This document shows, piece by piece, positions 43,297-53,572 of a DNA stretch of 64,000 bases. The stretch spans positions 71,366,707 to 71,430,706 of the forward strand of contig NC_081552.1 of NCBI RefSeq assembly GCF_963082655.1, written 5' to 3'. Source of the DNA: Stomoxys calcitrans. Taxonomy: Eukaryota; Arthropoda; Insecta; Diptera; Muscidae. The notes under the pieces are model-generated. The model searched no databases. It saw only the letters and a list, made by a program, of their open reading frames with translations, and had not been told where the DNA came from. Each line of letters starts with the position of its first letter. Within the stretch, counting starts at the first letter, position 1. Position numbers and translations under genes: made by a program.

Positions 43297-44570
43297 TCTA
43301 TATATATAAAAATGAACTTGTGTTTGTTTGTATGTTTGTTTGTTTGTGGGTTTGTAAATTTGTTTGTTCGTGTAGACTCAAAAAAGGCTAAACCCATTTC
43401 TTTGAAATTATCACAGATTGTGGGGAGTGTTCCGGAAGGAGCATTACGCTATATAATTTTTTGATATCGCTTTGGGGGCGGACCCTCCCCCTTACCCCAG
43501 AAGTACCAGCCAAACATAAATTGGACCGATTGGGACAATATGGGACTTAAATGAAAGGTATTCAAGAATAGAGTACGATTTCAATATTACAAATTAAGTC
43601 CAAGTAATTGGGGGGCCGCCCCGACCCAAAGACCTTCCAAATTGTTTGATGGGACGATAATGACAATATGGGGCTCGAATGAAAGGTATTCGCGAGTAGA
43701 TTACGAATATGGTCAGGAAGGAGGTGTAGGCTATGTAATTTGTTGAAAGGGGGCGAATCCTCCCCCGTTACCACAAAAACGCCACCCAAACTTAAAAGTT
43801 GACCCATAGGGACAATATGGGTATCAAATGAAAGATATTGGAGAGTAGAAAGCGAATGTGGTATAAAAACTTGGGTTCAAGTATCCAAGGGGTAGCCCAA
43901 GCCCGAAAACTGCTCCAAATAGACATATTGGATGTATATACCAATATACGACTCAAATGAAAGGTATTCGGGAGTTGACTACGAATATGACATAAAAAAC
44001 GAGGTCCAAGTAATTGATAGTCGCCCCATCCCCGGTAAGCTCCCCAAATGGGAATACTACTCAATCATAGCTTGATGATACTCAAATGATAAGCATTTGA
44101 CAGCAGATTACGAATATGACATTAAACTTTGTGTCCAAGAACCTAGGTTGTGTTTTACCTTCTAAAATCGCCTCCAATAGGTACCAAAACAATGGGCAAT
44201 CCCATGGCAGCCGGTTGTATGTACCGGATTGACCCGATGAATTCCTTCATCGGCAAGGGCTGCCGCCTCAGTGTACCACACACTACTACTACAACAACAA
44301 CCAAAACAATGGGGAATCAAGTGATAGATTTTTTTTTGAGTTGAGTGCATCATTCAAATTTGTGCTCAGTGTGGTGCACAACCCTCAGATAGACGCCCTC
44401 CACCAAACGGCTGTATACACCAATCATGACAATATGAGGTTAAATTAAAGGTATAAGGTTGTGTACTGCGAATCTGATATCATTATTCTGCTGATACATC
44501 TAGCGGACCACCTCACCCCAAAACAGTCAATCAATTATAATGACCTAACGGGACACTGTGTGATTTATTT
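43297..44570 (-). mobile_element. Family B copy, 5' truncated
   Basis: In reverse: TATATAAAAATGAACTTGTG (3' end), TTTGTTTGTTTGTGGG, 'GGGGGCGGACCCTCCCCCTT', then units with 'GACAATATGGGGCTCGAATG'. A 99-bp CAA-tailed element is inserted at 44202-44300. Confidence 0.7.
44202..44300 (+). mobile_element. 99-bp short retroposon sharing a LINE 5' end
   Basis: Starts CCATGGCAGCCGGTTGTATG and runs ATCGGCAAGGGCTGCCGCCT, matching the first ~80 nt of the LINE at 51439, then ends in CACTACTACTACAACAACAA. Flanked by an 18-bp direct repeat CCAAAACAATGGGSAATC (44184-44201 and 44301-44318, 17/18 identical). It looks like an internally deleted LINE RNA or a SINE built from a LINE leader, retroposed with a CAA tail. 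Too short to encode protein. Confidence 0.75.
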
Positions 44571-44824
44571 AATGTGTAGGCCACCATAGCCCCGAAATTA
44601 TAACATTCAGCGTGAAAGCAGGAGTTGCAAACCTTAACGATAAGGTTGCAACCATTATTAGCTCACCGATAGACGAGACCAAACGACGTGCTGCTGGACA
44701 ACACTTTTTTGTTCAAGAGTTTTACACGGTAAGAACTATCGCCACCGTACCAAATATATAGATTGGCAAATTAGGTTTTTACCACAGAAAATCGTTTAAT
44801 ATGGCAATTTAATATGATTTAAAA

Positions 44825-46835
44825 ACAAGTAAAAAGCGTTAAGTTCGGCCGGACCGAACTTTAGATACCCATCACCTCGGGTGTATATGTAAACCACCTT
44901 TCATCAAAATTCGGTGAAAATTTCATACCTTATGTCCCATAGCAGTTATATCGAAATATGTTCCGATTTCGACCAAATACTAATAAGAACAATTCAATTG
45001 TTCAATTGTGCATAGCAAAATAGTGATCTTTTTAGTAGCTATATCTAAAAATAAACCCATCTGAACCATATACGACACGGATGTCGAAAAGCCTAACATA
45101 AGTCACCGTATCTAATTTCAGTGAAATCGGATTATAAATGCACCTTTTATGGAGCCAAGACTTTAAATCGAGATATCGGTCTACATGGTAGCTAAAGGGT
45201 GATTTTTTTGAGGTTAGGATTTTCATGCATTAGTATTTGACAGATCACGTGGGATTTCAGACATGGTGTCAAAGAGAAAGATGCTCAGTATGCTTTGACA
45301 TTTCATCATGAATAGACTTACTAACGAGCAACGCTTGCAAATCATTGAATTTTATTACCAAAATCAGTGTTCGGTTCGAAATGTGTTCATTCACCGTTCA
45401 GCGATTAGGCTCATTTCTGGTTGAATGGCTACGTAAATAAGCAAAATTGCCGCATTTGGAGTGAAGAGCAACCAGAAGCCGTTCAAGAACTGCCCATGCA
45501 TCCCGAAAAATGCACTGTTTGGTGTGGTTTGTACGCTGGTGGAATCATTGGACCGTATTTTTTCAAAGATGCTGTTGGACGCAACGTTACGGTGAATGAA
45601 CACATTTCGAACCGAACACTGATTTTGGTAATAAAATTCAATGATTTGCAAGCGTTGCTCGTTAGTAAGTCTATTCATGATGAAATGTCAAAGCATACTG
45701 AGCATCTTTCTCTTTGACACCATGTCTGAAATCCCACGTGATCTGTCAAATACTAATGCATGAAAATCCTAACCTCAAAAAAATCACCCTTTATATCCAA
45801 ATCTGGACCGATTTAGGCCAAGTTGCAGAAAAATGTCGAAGAACCTAACACATTGCACTGTCCCAAATTTCGGCGAAATCGGACAATAAATGCGCCGTTT
45901 ATGGGCCCAAATCAAGATCAATCTATATGGCAGCTATATTCAAATCTGGACCGATCTGGGCCAAATTTAAGAAGGGCGTCGAAGAGCATAACACAACGCA
46001 CTGTCTCAAATTTCAGCGACATCGATCTGTGCGATATTACAGAAGTATGTCAGGGGGTTTAACTTAACTCACTGTCCCAAATTTCGGCGACATTGGACAA
46101 TAAATGCGCCCTTTATGGGCCGGTCTTATGGCAGCTATATCGACATCTGAACCGATCAGGGCCAAATTGAAGAACGATGTCGAAGGGCCTAAGACAACTC
46201 ACTGTCCCAAATTTCATCAAAATCGGATAATAAATGTGGCTTTTATGCCTAAATCGGAGGATCGGTCTGGGGGATGGTAAACGAAGGAAGTCGAAAGGCC
46301 TAACACAACTCACTGTCCCAAATTTCAGCTAAATCGGATACTAAATGTAGCTTTTATGGGCCTAAGACTCTTTATCGGAGGATCGGTATATATCGGTCGG
46401 CAGCTATATCCAAATCTGGACCGATTTGAAACCAAATTGGGGAAGGGTTTTGAAGGGCCTAACACAACTCCCTGTCCCAAATTTCAGCAAAATCATACAA
46501 TAAATGTGGCTTTCATGGGCCTAAGACCCTAAATCGGCTGATCGGTCTATAAGGGCGTTATATCAAGATATAGTCCGATATAGCCCATCTTCGAACTTAA
46601 CCTGCTTATGGACAAAAAAAAAAGAATCTGTGCAAAGTTTCAGCACAATATCTCTATTTTTAAAGATTGTAGCGTGACAGGCAGACGGATAGACGGACGG
46701 GCATGTTTACATCGTCTTAGATTTGTACGTTGATCAAGAATATATATACTTTATGGGGTCGAAAATAGATATTTCAATATGATGCAAACGGAATGACAAA
46801 ATGAATATACCCCTATCCTTCGGTGGTGGGTATAA
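44825..46835 (-). mobile_element. INE-like copy split by a mariner fold-back
   Basis: AACAAGTAAAAAGCGTTAAG and TTCGGCCGGACCGAA at the left, CTTCGGTGGTGGGTATA at the right. Central units: 'CCAAATTTCGGCGAAATCGG' and GGCAGCTATATCCAAATCTG repeat to 46550. The Tc1/mariner element at 45195-45791 interrupts one unit exactly at a TA. Confidence 0.85.
45195..45791. mobile_element. Tc1/mariner fold-back derivative, 203-bp TIRs
   Basis: Arms 45195-45397 and 45589-45791 are reverse complements without a mismatch that I can find, flanked by TA. Each arm encodes the first ~30 residues of a transposase ('MNRLTNEQRLQIIEFYYQNQ' then CSVRNVFIHR), pointing inwards from both ends. The 191-bp loop carries a plus-strand catalytic-domain scrap: 'AHFWLNGYVNKQNCRIWSEE' and 'TVWCGLYAGGIIGPYFFKD', typical of Tc1/mariner transposases. 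The region between helix-turn-helix and catalytic core is deleted. Non-autonomous. Confidence 0.9.
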
Positions 46836-46839
46836 AAAA

Positions 46840-47155
46840 AGACTAAATGATGACTATTTAATAGGTAGTCATATGGTATGGTGGTTGTCTATGAATAGTC
46901 ATTCACATTCACCACACAATATGATCCACTCTAAGCGTGTAGCACTAACATTTAAATTAGCGTCATCTGGCAGTCTTCAACTGAAATTGTTTGATCCAAT
47001 TGAATTTAGTTGATCCAATTAAAAACATGCCAACATAAACAGAGAGAGGGCAAAGTGGTAAAAATTAATCATCAGCATGTATCTTTGTTATGACAACCTA
47101 TCGATCCTTTGAATAAAGAAAAATTAAATATAAGAATATATGAAGGATCTAAAAG
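46840..47155. other. Unassigned spacer
   Basis: No recognised repeat or gene. Contains GATCCAATTGAATTTAGTTG followed by GATCCAATTAAAAAC, a short duplication. Confidence 0.3.
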
Positions 47156-47159
47156 CAAA

Positions 47160-47590
47160 AAATTAGGTATCAAATTCTGGGGTGGGATGCCTAGGAGAGC
47201 TGCCAACCCCCAAAACCCGGCAAACCGATTTATAGACCAACCACTACAATATGGGACTCAAATTAAAGGTATTTGAGAGTAGAAAACGAATTTGATATCC
47301 AATTGCGGAACTAAGTGTTTTGTGGGGCACTCCACCACTATAAAACCCCTCAAATCGGACATAATTACCGATCTTAAATGAAAGGTCTTTGGGAATAGAG
47401 CACGAAATTGACTTTCACTTTTGGGACATAGTGTCTGGGCGTCCACCACACCCCAAGAAGGACTTTTACTGACCATTGCAATGTGGGGTTTAAATAAGAG
47501 GTACTTGAGGGTAGAAAAATCCATAGGAAAATTGGAATACATTTCAGCTCAGCTAGTCTTATATATAAAAATCAATTTGTGTTTGTTTGT
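47160..47590 (-). mobile_element. Family B, 3' part left of the LINE insertion
   Basis: 47160-47525 has family B units ('ACAATATGGGACTCAAATTA'). At 47562-47590 TATATATAAAAATCAATTTG and TGTTTGTTTGTT give the 3' end of a copy whose body resumes at 51449. Confidence 0.65.
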
Positions 47591-47632
47591 TTATTTGTTG
47601 TTGTTGTTGTTGTTGTAGCAGTTTATTGTGTA

Positions 47633-49069
47633 CTATCTTTCGTCTGCTTGATTCTGTTGAGTGTCAAGACCCAGGAACTCCGCGACTAAGATGGGGTGCG
47701 TCCACAGGGATCTGGGTCTGAGTCGAGTGGGTCTGGCCGGGCAGTTAAACAGGTGACGTGTATCGTGCGCTCCCTGGTTACAATCGGGACATACATCTTG
47801 CACGTCGGCATCAATCCTAGCTCTGTGGGAATTGAGGCGGCTGCATCTGTCGGAACGTAATTGAGCCAGAACCACTCTGGTTTGCCGGGGGAGGTCGATT
47901 TCTTCGGGTGCAATGGGTGCCGGTTGTTCTCCAAGGACTACATTCACCCGGTAGCCAATTAACGCGTCTGCTACCGTGTCTGCATGAATGTTGTTCAGAC
48001 CCGCTTGATATGCCGCTTGGTCTAGAGGTTCTCTCTTGTAGCGCTGGACCTCACGCTCTAGATCGTGTAGATCTACCTTAAGGCTTCTGGGCGGTGGGTA
48101 TCTATCCACAAGATGATGATTTGGATGATTTCTGCGATAACAGCCCAAAAGGTATTGCTTTGACAGCATGTAGTTATGCCTTCGCACTGGTAGGATCTTT
48201 GTCTCCTGATGGAGGTGGTCCACATGAGAACTAAGGAGACAGCCCGTCGCAGTTCGGAGGGCGGCATTCTGACAGATCTGAATATTATTCCACTGCGTGT
48301 CACTAAGTTGACGTGACCACACTGGCGCTGCATAACTTACCAAAGACCGGCCAATTGATTTGTACGTGGTCAACAAGGTTTCTTTGTCTGCACCCCTAGT
48401 GCTGCCAGTGAGTGACTTGTGGACCTTGTTTCTACTTTTGACTTTATTGCAGATTGCTGTGGCATGTGGGGAGAAAGTGTAGGAGCTGTCAAATGTGACG
48501 CCAAGTATTTTGGGATACTTGATGGTCGGAATCATTTCTCCATCGACCATCACAGTCAGCTCAGAATTCACCTCACGCGTATTTGTAGTGAACAGTGTGG
48601 CTGAAGATTTGGTGGCGGATATCTTCAGATTTCTTGCGGCGAAATATGAGGCAAGCTCGTAGAGGTAGACGTTCAACCTATCGCAGATGTCATCAATGGG
48701 TGGGGGGCCTGATGCCATGATCGTACAGTCGTCCGCATATGATACGATCTCTATGCCGTCTGGAGGAGGTGGGATGGAGGATAGGTAGAGGTTAAACAGA
48801 GCCGGAGATATCACCCCACCTTGGGGAACTCCCTGTTTCACTCTACGGTGTTTTGACTTCTTATCCCTAAATTCCACAAATGACTGGCGGCCACACAGAT
48901 AATTCGCGACCCAACGTTTCAGGCCTGGCTGAAGGGTTGGCGATGTCCTCAAATAATTTGGCATGGCTGACCGTGTCGAATGCCTTCGATAGGTCCAGTG
49001 CCACGAGGATCGTCCTATCACATGGCCTGGGTTGATTGAAGCCACGGCAAATGTGTGTGGTGATGGCAT
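47633..49069 (-). pseudogene. LINE reverse transcriptase core and C-terminus
   Basis: 478 codons; the first ~35 are out of the real frame. RT motifs: 'VKQGVPQGGVISPALFN' (residues ~78-93) and 'IVSYADDCTIM' (108-118, catalytic YADD at 111-114, genomic 48728-48739), then 'SYAAPVWSRQLSDTQW'. C-terminal Cys/His: CPDC..H..HLFNCPA. The frame shift from the upstream EN/RT frame lies between about 48930 and 48965. The stop at 47633 is followed by only about 15-30 nt before the tail, with AATAAA in it. Confidence 0.85.
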
Positions 49070-50582
49070 GCAAAGCTGTTGTTGTGCTGTGCAATCTCCG
49101 AAATCCGTGTTGATGCTCGGCGAATGGAAATTCTCCTACGAGGCTCGGGAGGAGTAATGCCTCAAGCGTCTTAGCCACTGGTGAGAGAAGGGAGATCGGT
49201 CTGTACGACTCCCCCAAACTCGGGTCTTTACCAGGCTTCAGTAGCGGGATCACTCTGCCCATTTTCCAGACATCGGGAACTATAAGAGTGTTCAATGACA
49301 GGTTAAGGACTGTGGTAAGGTACTCAACTCCAGGTAAATCCAGATTCTTCAGCATCAATGTAGAGATTCCGTCGGAGCCCAACGCCTTGGAAGATTTGGC
49401 GCCACGGATGACATTCGTAACTTCGCCCACGGTAAATTGTGATGACTGTTCATCGGCTCGGAGACCACGAATACGGCGAATGGCTCTCCTCCTTGCCCTG
49501 TCCCTCTCGGGATGCACAATAAATTGACGGTTGAACAACCTGGCGAATCTCTTCGGATCAGTCACGGTTAACTCGCCAAAAGTGACTGAGGTCCTGTCGT
49601 CCCGTCTACCGGGGTTCGAGAGAGACTTAACAGTGGCCCACAGTTTGCCTGCACCGGTGCCTAAGTTACATTGCTCCAAGTGTTCCAGCCACAAATTCTG
49701 TGGCTGTGATGACTGTTCATCGGCTCGGAGACCACGAATACGGCGAATGGCTCTCCTCCTTGCCCTGTCCCTCTCGGGATGCACAATAAATTGACGGTTG
49801 AACAACCTGGCGAATCTCTTCGGATCAGTCACGGTTAACTCGCCAAAAGTGACTGAGGTCCTGTCGTCCCGTCTACCGGGGTTCGAGAGAGACTTAACAG
49901 TGGCCCACAGTTTGCCTGCACCGGTGCCTAAGTTACATTGCTCCAAGTGTTCCAGCCACAAATTCCGGTTATGTTCGTTGACTACCCTGTTTATTTCCAG
50001 ATTCAGCTCGCTGATTCTGGGGTTAGCGGGGTCCATAGCACGAATCCCATCACGCTCGTCTGCGAGTACCACTGCTTGCGCCGGGAAATTGGGTCGCACT
50101 TGCGGTATTCGACCGGCTGGTATAAAGCGAGCGGCTGCTGCGTTGATGATGTCTCGGAATTTCCTCTCGGCCACAAGCACATCAGAGGGGGGTGGCAGTT
50201 CATTGAAGCGGCGATTGGTATACTCTCTGAAGCCAGTCCAATTGGCCTTCTTGTAATTGATGAACGTCCGGCGCTCAGAGGTTATGAAGTCGGGTGGTCG
50301 GCCGATGGTGAGGATTATGGGGAAGTGGTCTGACCCCAAAGAGATGACGGCTTGCCAGGATACGTCACTCAGGAGATCAGGGGATGCGATTGAGATGTCT
50401 GGCGAGCTGCTGCACCTCCTCGTAATCCTAGTGGGGGCATCCTCATTCACCGTGCAAAACGTGGAGCTATCTATCTGCTCTGCCAAAGCTATGCCACGCT
50501 GGTCGTTACCTAGGGGAGAATGCCATGACGAGTGATGTGCATTAAAATCCCCCAGAACCAGACGACTATGGCCAGATAGCAA
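48867..50582 (-). pseudogene. LINE endonuclease C-terminal part and RT N-terminal part
   Basis: 571 codons. EN: 'VLGDFNAHHSSWHSPLG' (GDFN at residues 11-14) and 'SLGSDHFPIIL' (SDH at 84-86). The linker contains an 89-residue block beginning NLWLEHLEQCNLG at about residue 207 that is repeated from about 296 (267-bp duplication). RT starts 'LLKPGKDPSLGESYRPISLL' and reaches 'LVALDLSKAFDTVSH' (residues ~527-540, first catalytic Asp). The natural upstream EN frame is lost by shifts near 50620 and 50740. Confidence 0.85.
49438..49971. repeat. 267-bp tandem duplication inside the LINE
   Basis: 49438-49704 and 49705-49971 repeat with a period of 267 bp (89 codons); homology is visible from TGTGATGACTGTTCATCGG to CCAGCCACAAATTC. 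Because 267 is divisible by three the reading frame is kept. It lies in the EN-RT linker. The same duplication is at 52057-52590 in the second large unit. Confidence 0.9.
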
Positions 50583-50691
50583 CCCACTTATGTCGGGGCT
50601 GTAGGCCTGGCCATTAATACCTGGCCACAGCTACCAACCGGCGGTATATACACGTTGTATATCTCTATCTCGGCAGTACCAGACCTGACTG

Positions 50692-50898
50692 TTACCCCCA
50701 TACATTCCATGTATGGGTCACTAGCGTCAAGCGCAGGCTGTACTGCACGGAATGGTGTATAACGAAGGCCAATCCCCCACCTCCATTCCTTGAGCGATCC
50801 TTAAGTAGCACATTGTAGCCGTGACAACTGTGCAAGCTGCAGGTGTTAGTCAGCTTTGTCTCCTGGATCGCTGCGACCGATATGCTCTTCCGACTCAT
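50692..50898 (-). pseudogene. LINE endonuclease N-terminal part
   Basis: Contains 'ISVAAIQETKLTNTCSLHS' (the QETKL metal-binding Glu motif) and 'DRSRNGGGGLAFVIHHS' (GGG/IH motif) of APE-type endonucleases. The frame breaks after 'LRLTLVTHTWNVWG'. An 11-bp tandem repeat GTTTAACTGCA at 50941-50962, immediately upstream, shifts the frame between ORF1 region and EN. Confidence 0.8.
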
Positions 50899-50953
50899 AA
50901 AATCTACAATCTCATCAATCTTGCCTCGCAGTCCATTGCAGTTTAACTGCAGT

Positions 50954-51310
50954 TTAACTGCAGGAACGATACACTTCCCGGCACTGGCCTGGCAATAGTA
51001 GGGCTAGAGTGCTGTCGTTGCATAAATTGCCGTACGGGAGAGGTCGGGGGGGGGTCACATAGTCCAACGACGAGGACGCCGAAGGCGACGATTGTGACCC
51101 ACTGCTGGCTATGTTCTCACAGCACCTAGCGACATAGCCAGTATGACTATACTCCCGTAGCGAAGTTAGGCCAGAGCAAGAACGGAAATGTACCCACTCC
51201 AAGCACCGGTTACACCTCACCGACACTGACCGATGATGAAGGCGGTTCTGGCAAACGGAACAGAACCAGGGTCCGGGGTTCTTTTCAATCCCGGCACGGA
51301 CCAGAAGCAT
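50954..51310 (-). CDS. LINE ORF1 region: 2A-like motif and PHD-like zinc finger
   Basis: 118 codons from ATG 51310. Residues 7-14 are GIEKNPGP (genomic 51269-51292), a 2A-like motif (consensus D-x-E-x-N-P-G-P) with G instead of D, preceded by hydrophobic LLV. Next is a C4HC3-like finger: CSVC (17-20), CNRC (33-36), H41, C45, then a CC pair near residue 70. The frame upstream is open as far as the 'SSWERHIPECLLR' codons, so the real start may be further up. A G9/C9 homopolymer at 51046-51054 probably marks a frame shift. A 2A-like sequence in APE-type LINEs is known; activity here is unproven. Confidence 0.7.
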   Translation of the reverse strand: MLLVRAGIEKNPGPWFCSVCQNRLHHRSVSVRCNRCLEWVHFRSCSGLTSLREYSHTGYVARCCENIASSGSQSSPSASSSLDYVTPPRPLPYGNLCNDSTLALLLPGQCREVYRSCS

Positions 51311-51761
51311 ACGGAGAAGGCACTCCGGGATGTGCCTCTCCCATGACGAAAAAAGACGAACACGTACACTGAGGCGGCAGCCCTTGCCGATGAAGATTCC
51401 ATCGGGTCAATCCGGTGCGTACAATTGGCTGCCATGGGATTATTTGTTTGTTTGGCTGAACCGTTTTTCTGGAAATTTTCGCAGATGGTGCATAATGATA
51501 CCTTGGTGAAAATAGGGTACTAAATTTTTTGATATCTAAAGGGGGGCGGACCCTCCCCCTTACCCTAATTTTCATGTGTGTTCTCTTATAGTAACCTACA
51601 AACAAAGATTTGGTATCCAAATTTTGGATTGTGTACCTAGGGGACAGCCCCACCCCAAAACCTGCCAAATATATATACACACCAATCACGACAATATGGG
51701 ACTCAAATGAAAGGTATTTAGGATAGGAATGGTATCTTATATCCAATTGTCGGACCAAGTG

Positions 51762-53201
51762 TTAGGGGGACCATCCCAACCCCCAAAACACACCTAAATC
51801 GGACATATTTACCGACCATAGCAATATGGGACTCAAATGAAAGGTATTTGCAAATAGAATACAAATCTGATATCCAAATGTAGGACAGACATCGGGAACT
51901 ATAAGAGTGTTCAATGACAGGTTAAGGACTGTGGTAAGGTACTCAACTCCAGGTAAATCCAGATTCTTCAGCATCAATGTAGAGATTCCGTCGGAGCCCA
52001 ACGCCTTGGAAGATTTGGCGCCACGGATGACATTCGTAACTTCGCCCACGGTAAATTGTGATGACTGTTCATCGGCTCGGAGACCACGAATACGGCGAAT
52101 GGCTCTCCTCCTTGCCCTGTCCCTCTCGGGATGCACAATAAATTGACGGTTGAACAACCTGGCGAATCTCTTCGGATCAGTCACGGTTAACTCGCCAAAA
52201 GTGACTGAGGTCCTGTCGTCCCGTCTACCGGGGTTCGAGAGAGACTTAACAGTGGCCCACAGTTTGCCTGCACCGGTGCCTAAGTTACATTGCTCCAAGT
52301 GTTCCAGCCACAAATTCTGTGGCTGTGATGACTGTTCATCGGCTCGGAGACCACGAATACGGCGAATGGCTCTCCTCCTTGCCCTGTCCCTCTCGGGATG
52401 CACAATAAATTGACGGTTGAACAACCTGGCGAATCTCTTCGGATCAGTCACGGTTAACTCGCCAAAAGTGACTGAGGTCCTGTCGTCCCGTCTACCGGGG
52501 TTCGAGAGAGACTTAACAGTGGCCCACAGTTTGCCTGCACCGGTGCCTAAGTTACATTGCTCCAAGTGTTCCAGCCACAAATTCCGGTTATGTTCGTTGA
52601 CTACCCTGTTTATTTCCAGATTCAGCTCGCTGATTCTGGGGTTAGCGGGGTCCATAGCACGAATCCCATCACGCTCGTCTGCGAGTACCACTGCTTGCGC
52701 CGGGAAATTGGGTCGCACTTGCGGTATTCGACCGGCTGGTATAAAGCGAGCGGCTGCTGCGTTGATGATGTCTCGGAATTTCCTCTCGGCCACAAGCACA
52801 TCAGAGGGGGGTGGCAGTTCATTGAAGCGGCGATTGGTATACTCTCTGAAGCCAGTCCAATTGGCCTTCTTGTAATTGATGAACGTCCGGCGCTCAGAGG
52901 TTATGAAGTCGGGTGGTCGGCCGATGGTGAGGATTATGGGGAAGTGGTCTGACCCCAAAGAGATGACGGCTTGCCAGGATACGTCACTCAGGAGATCAGG
53001 GGATGCGATTGAGATGTCTGGCGAGCTGCTGCACCTCCTCGTAATCCTAGTGGGGGCATCCTCATTCACCGTGCAAAACGTGGAGCTATCTATCTGCTCT
53101 GCCAAAGCTATGCCACGCTGGTCGTTACCTAGGGGAGAATGCCATGACGAGTGATGTGCATTAAAATCCCCCAGAACCAGACGACTATGGCCAGATAGCA
53201 A
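51762..53201 (-). pseudogene. Duplicated EN/linker/RT N-terminus fused to family B
   Basis: 479 codons identical to the N-terminal ~440 residues of the frame at 48867-50582, up to 'NTLIVPDV'. At the duplication junction it reads on into family B sequence ('CPTFGYQICILFANTFH') until a stop. It is a chimeric frame made by the duplication, not a functional gene. Confidence 0.85.
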
Positions 53202-53310
53202 CCCACTTATGTCGGGGCTGTAGGCCTGGCCATTAATACCTGGCCACAGCTACCAACCGGCGGTATATACACGTTGTATATCTCTATCTCGGCAGTACCA
53301 GACCTGACTG

Positions 53311-53517
53311 TTACCCCCATACATTCCATGTATGGGTCACTAGCGTCAAGCGCAGGCTGTACTGCACGGAATGGTGTATAACGAAGGCCAATCCCCCACC
53401 TCCATTCCTTGAGCGATCCTTAAGTAGCACATTGTAGCCGTGACAACTGTGCAAGCTGCAGGTGTTAGTCAGCTTTGTCTCCTGGATCGCTGCGACCGAT
53501 ATGCTCTTCCGACTCAT
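53311..53517 (-). pseudogene. Duplicated LINE endonuclease N-terminal part
   Basis: Identical in translation to 50692-50898, with the same frame break and the same 11-bp repeat upstream (53560-53581). Confidence 0.85.
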
Positions 53518-53572
53518 AAAATCTACAATCTCATCAATCTTGCCTCGCAGTCCATTGCAGTTTAACTGCAGT

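Larger units (their letters stand above)
47600..51439 (-). mobile_element. Nearly full-length PHD/2A-like LINE
   Basis: The 5' end CCCATGGCAGCCAATTG is at 51439; the 3' end is AATAAACTGCTACAACAACA with a (CAA)n tail at 47600-47617. The low-complexity 9-bp flank TTATTTGTT occurs at 47591-47599 and 51440-51448. Encoded order: 2A-like/PHD-like ORF1 region, APE endonuclease, reverse transcriptase with YADD, C-terminal Cys/His motif, no RNase H. This fits a Jockey/CR1-type non-LTR element. At least four frame shifts and an in-frame 267-bp duplication make this copy defective. Confidence 0.85.
49267..51885. repeat. 2,619-bp tandem duplication, unit 1
   Basis: Covers the LINE from its RT N-terminal part to its 5' end plus 446 bp of flanking family B. 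Every frame within it recurs 2,619 bp to the right with an identical translation, and I saw no mismatch. Confidence 0.9.

Noticed and set aside
43297..44570. A Helitron with TC...CTRR ends for family B
   Set aside because: The ends are TAGCTGACCC and TATATAAGAT; no CTRR with a hairpin was found.
49798..50256. 152-codon plus-strand frame, and its copies at 49288, 49531, 49938, 52417 and 52557
   Set aside because: Antisense shadows of the LINE EN/RT reading frame.
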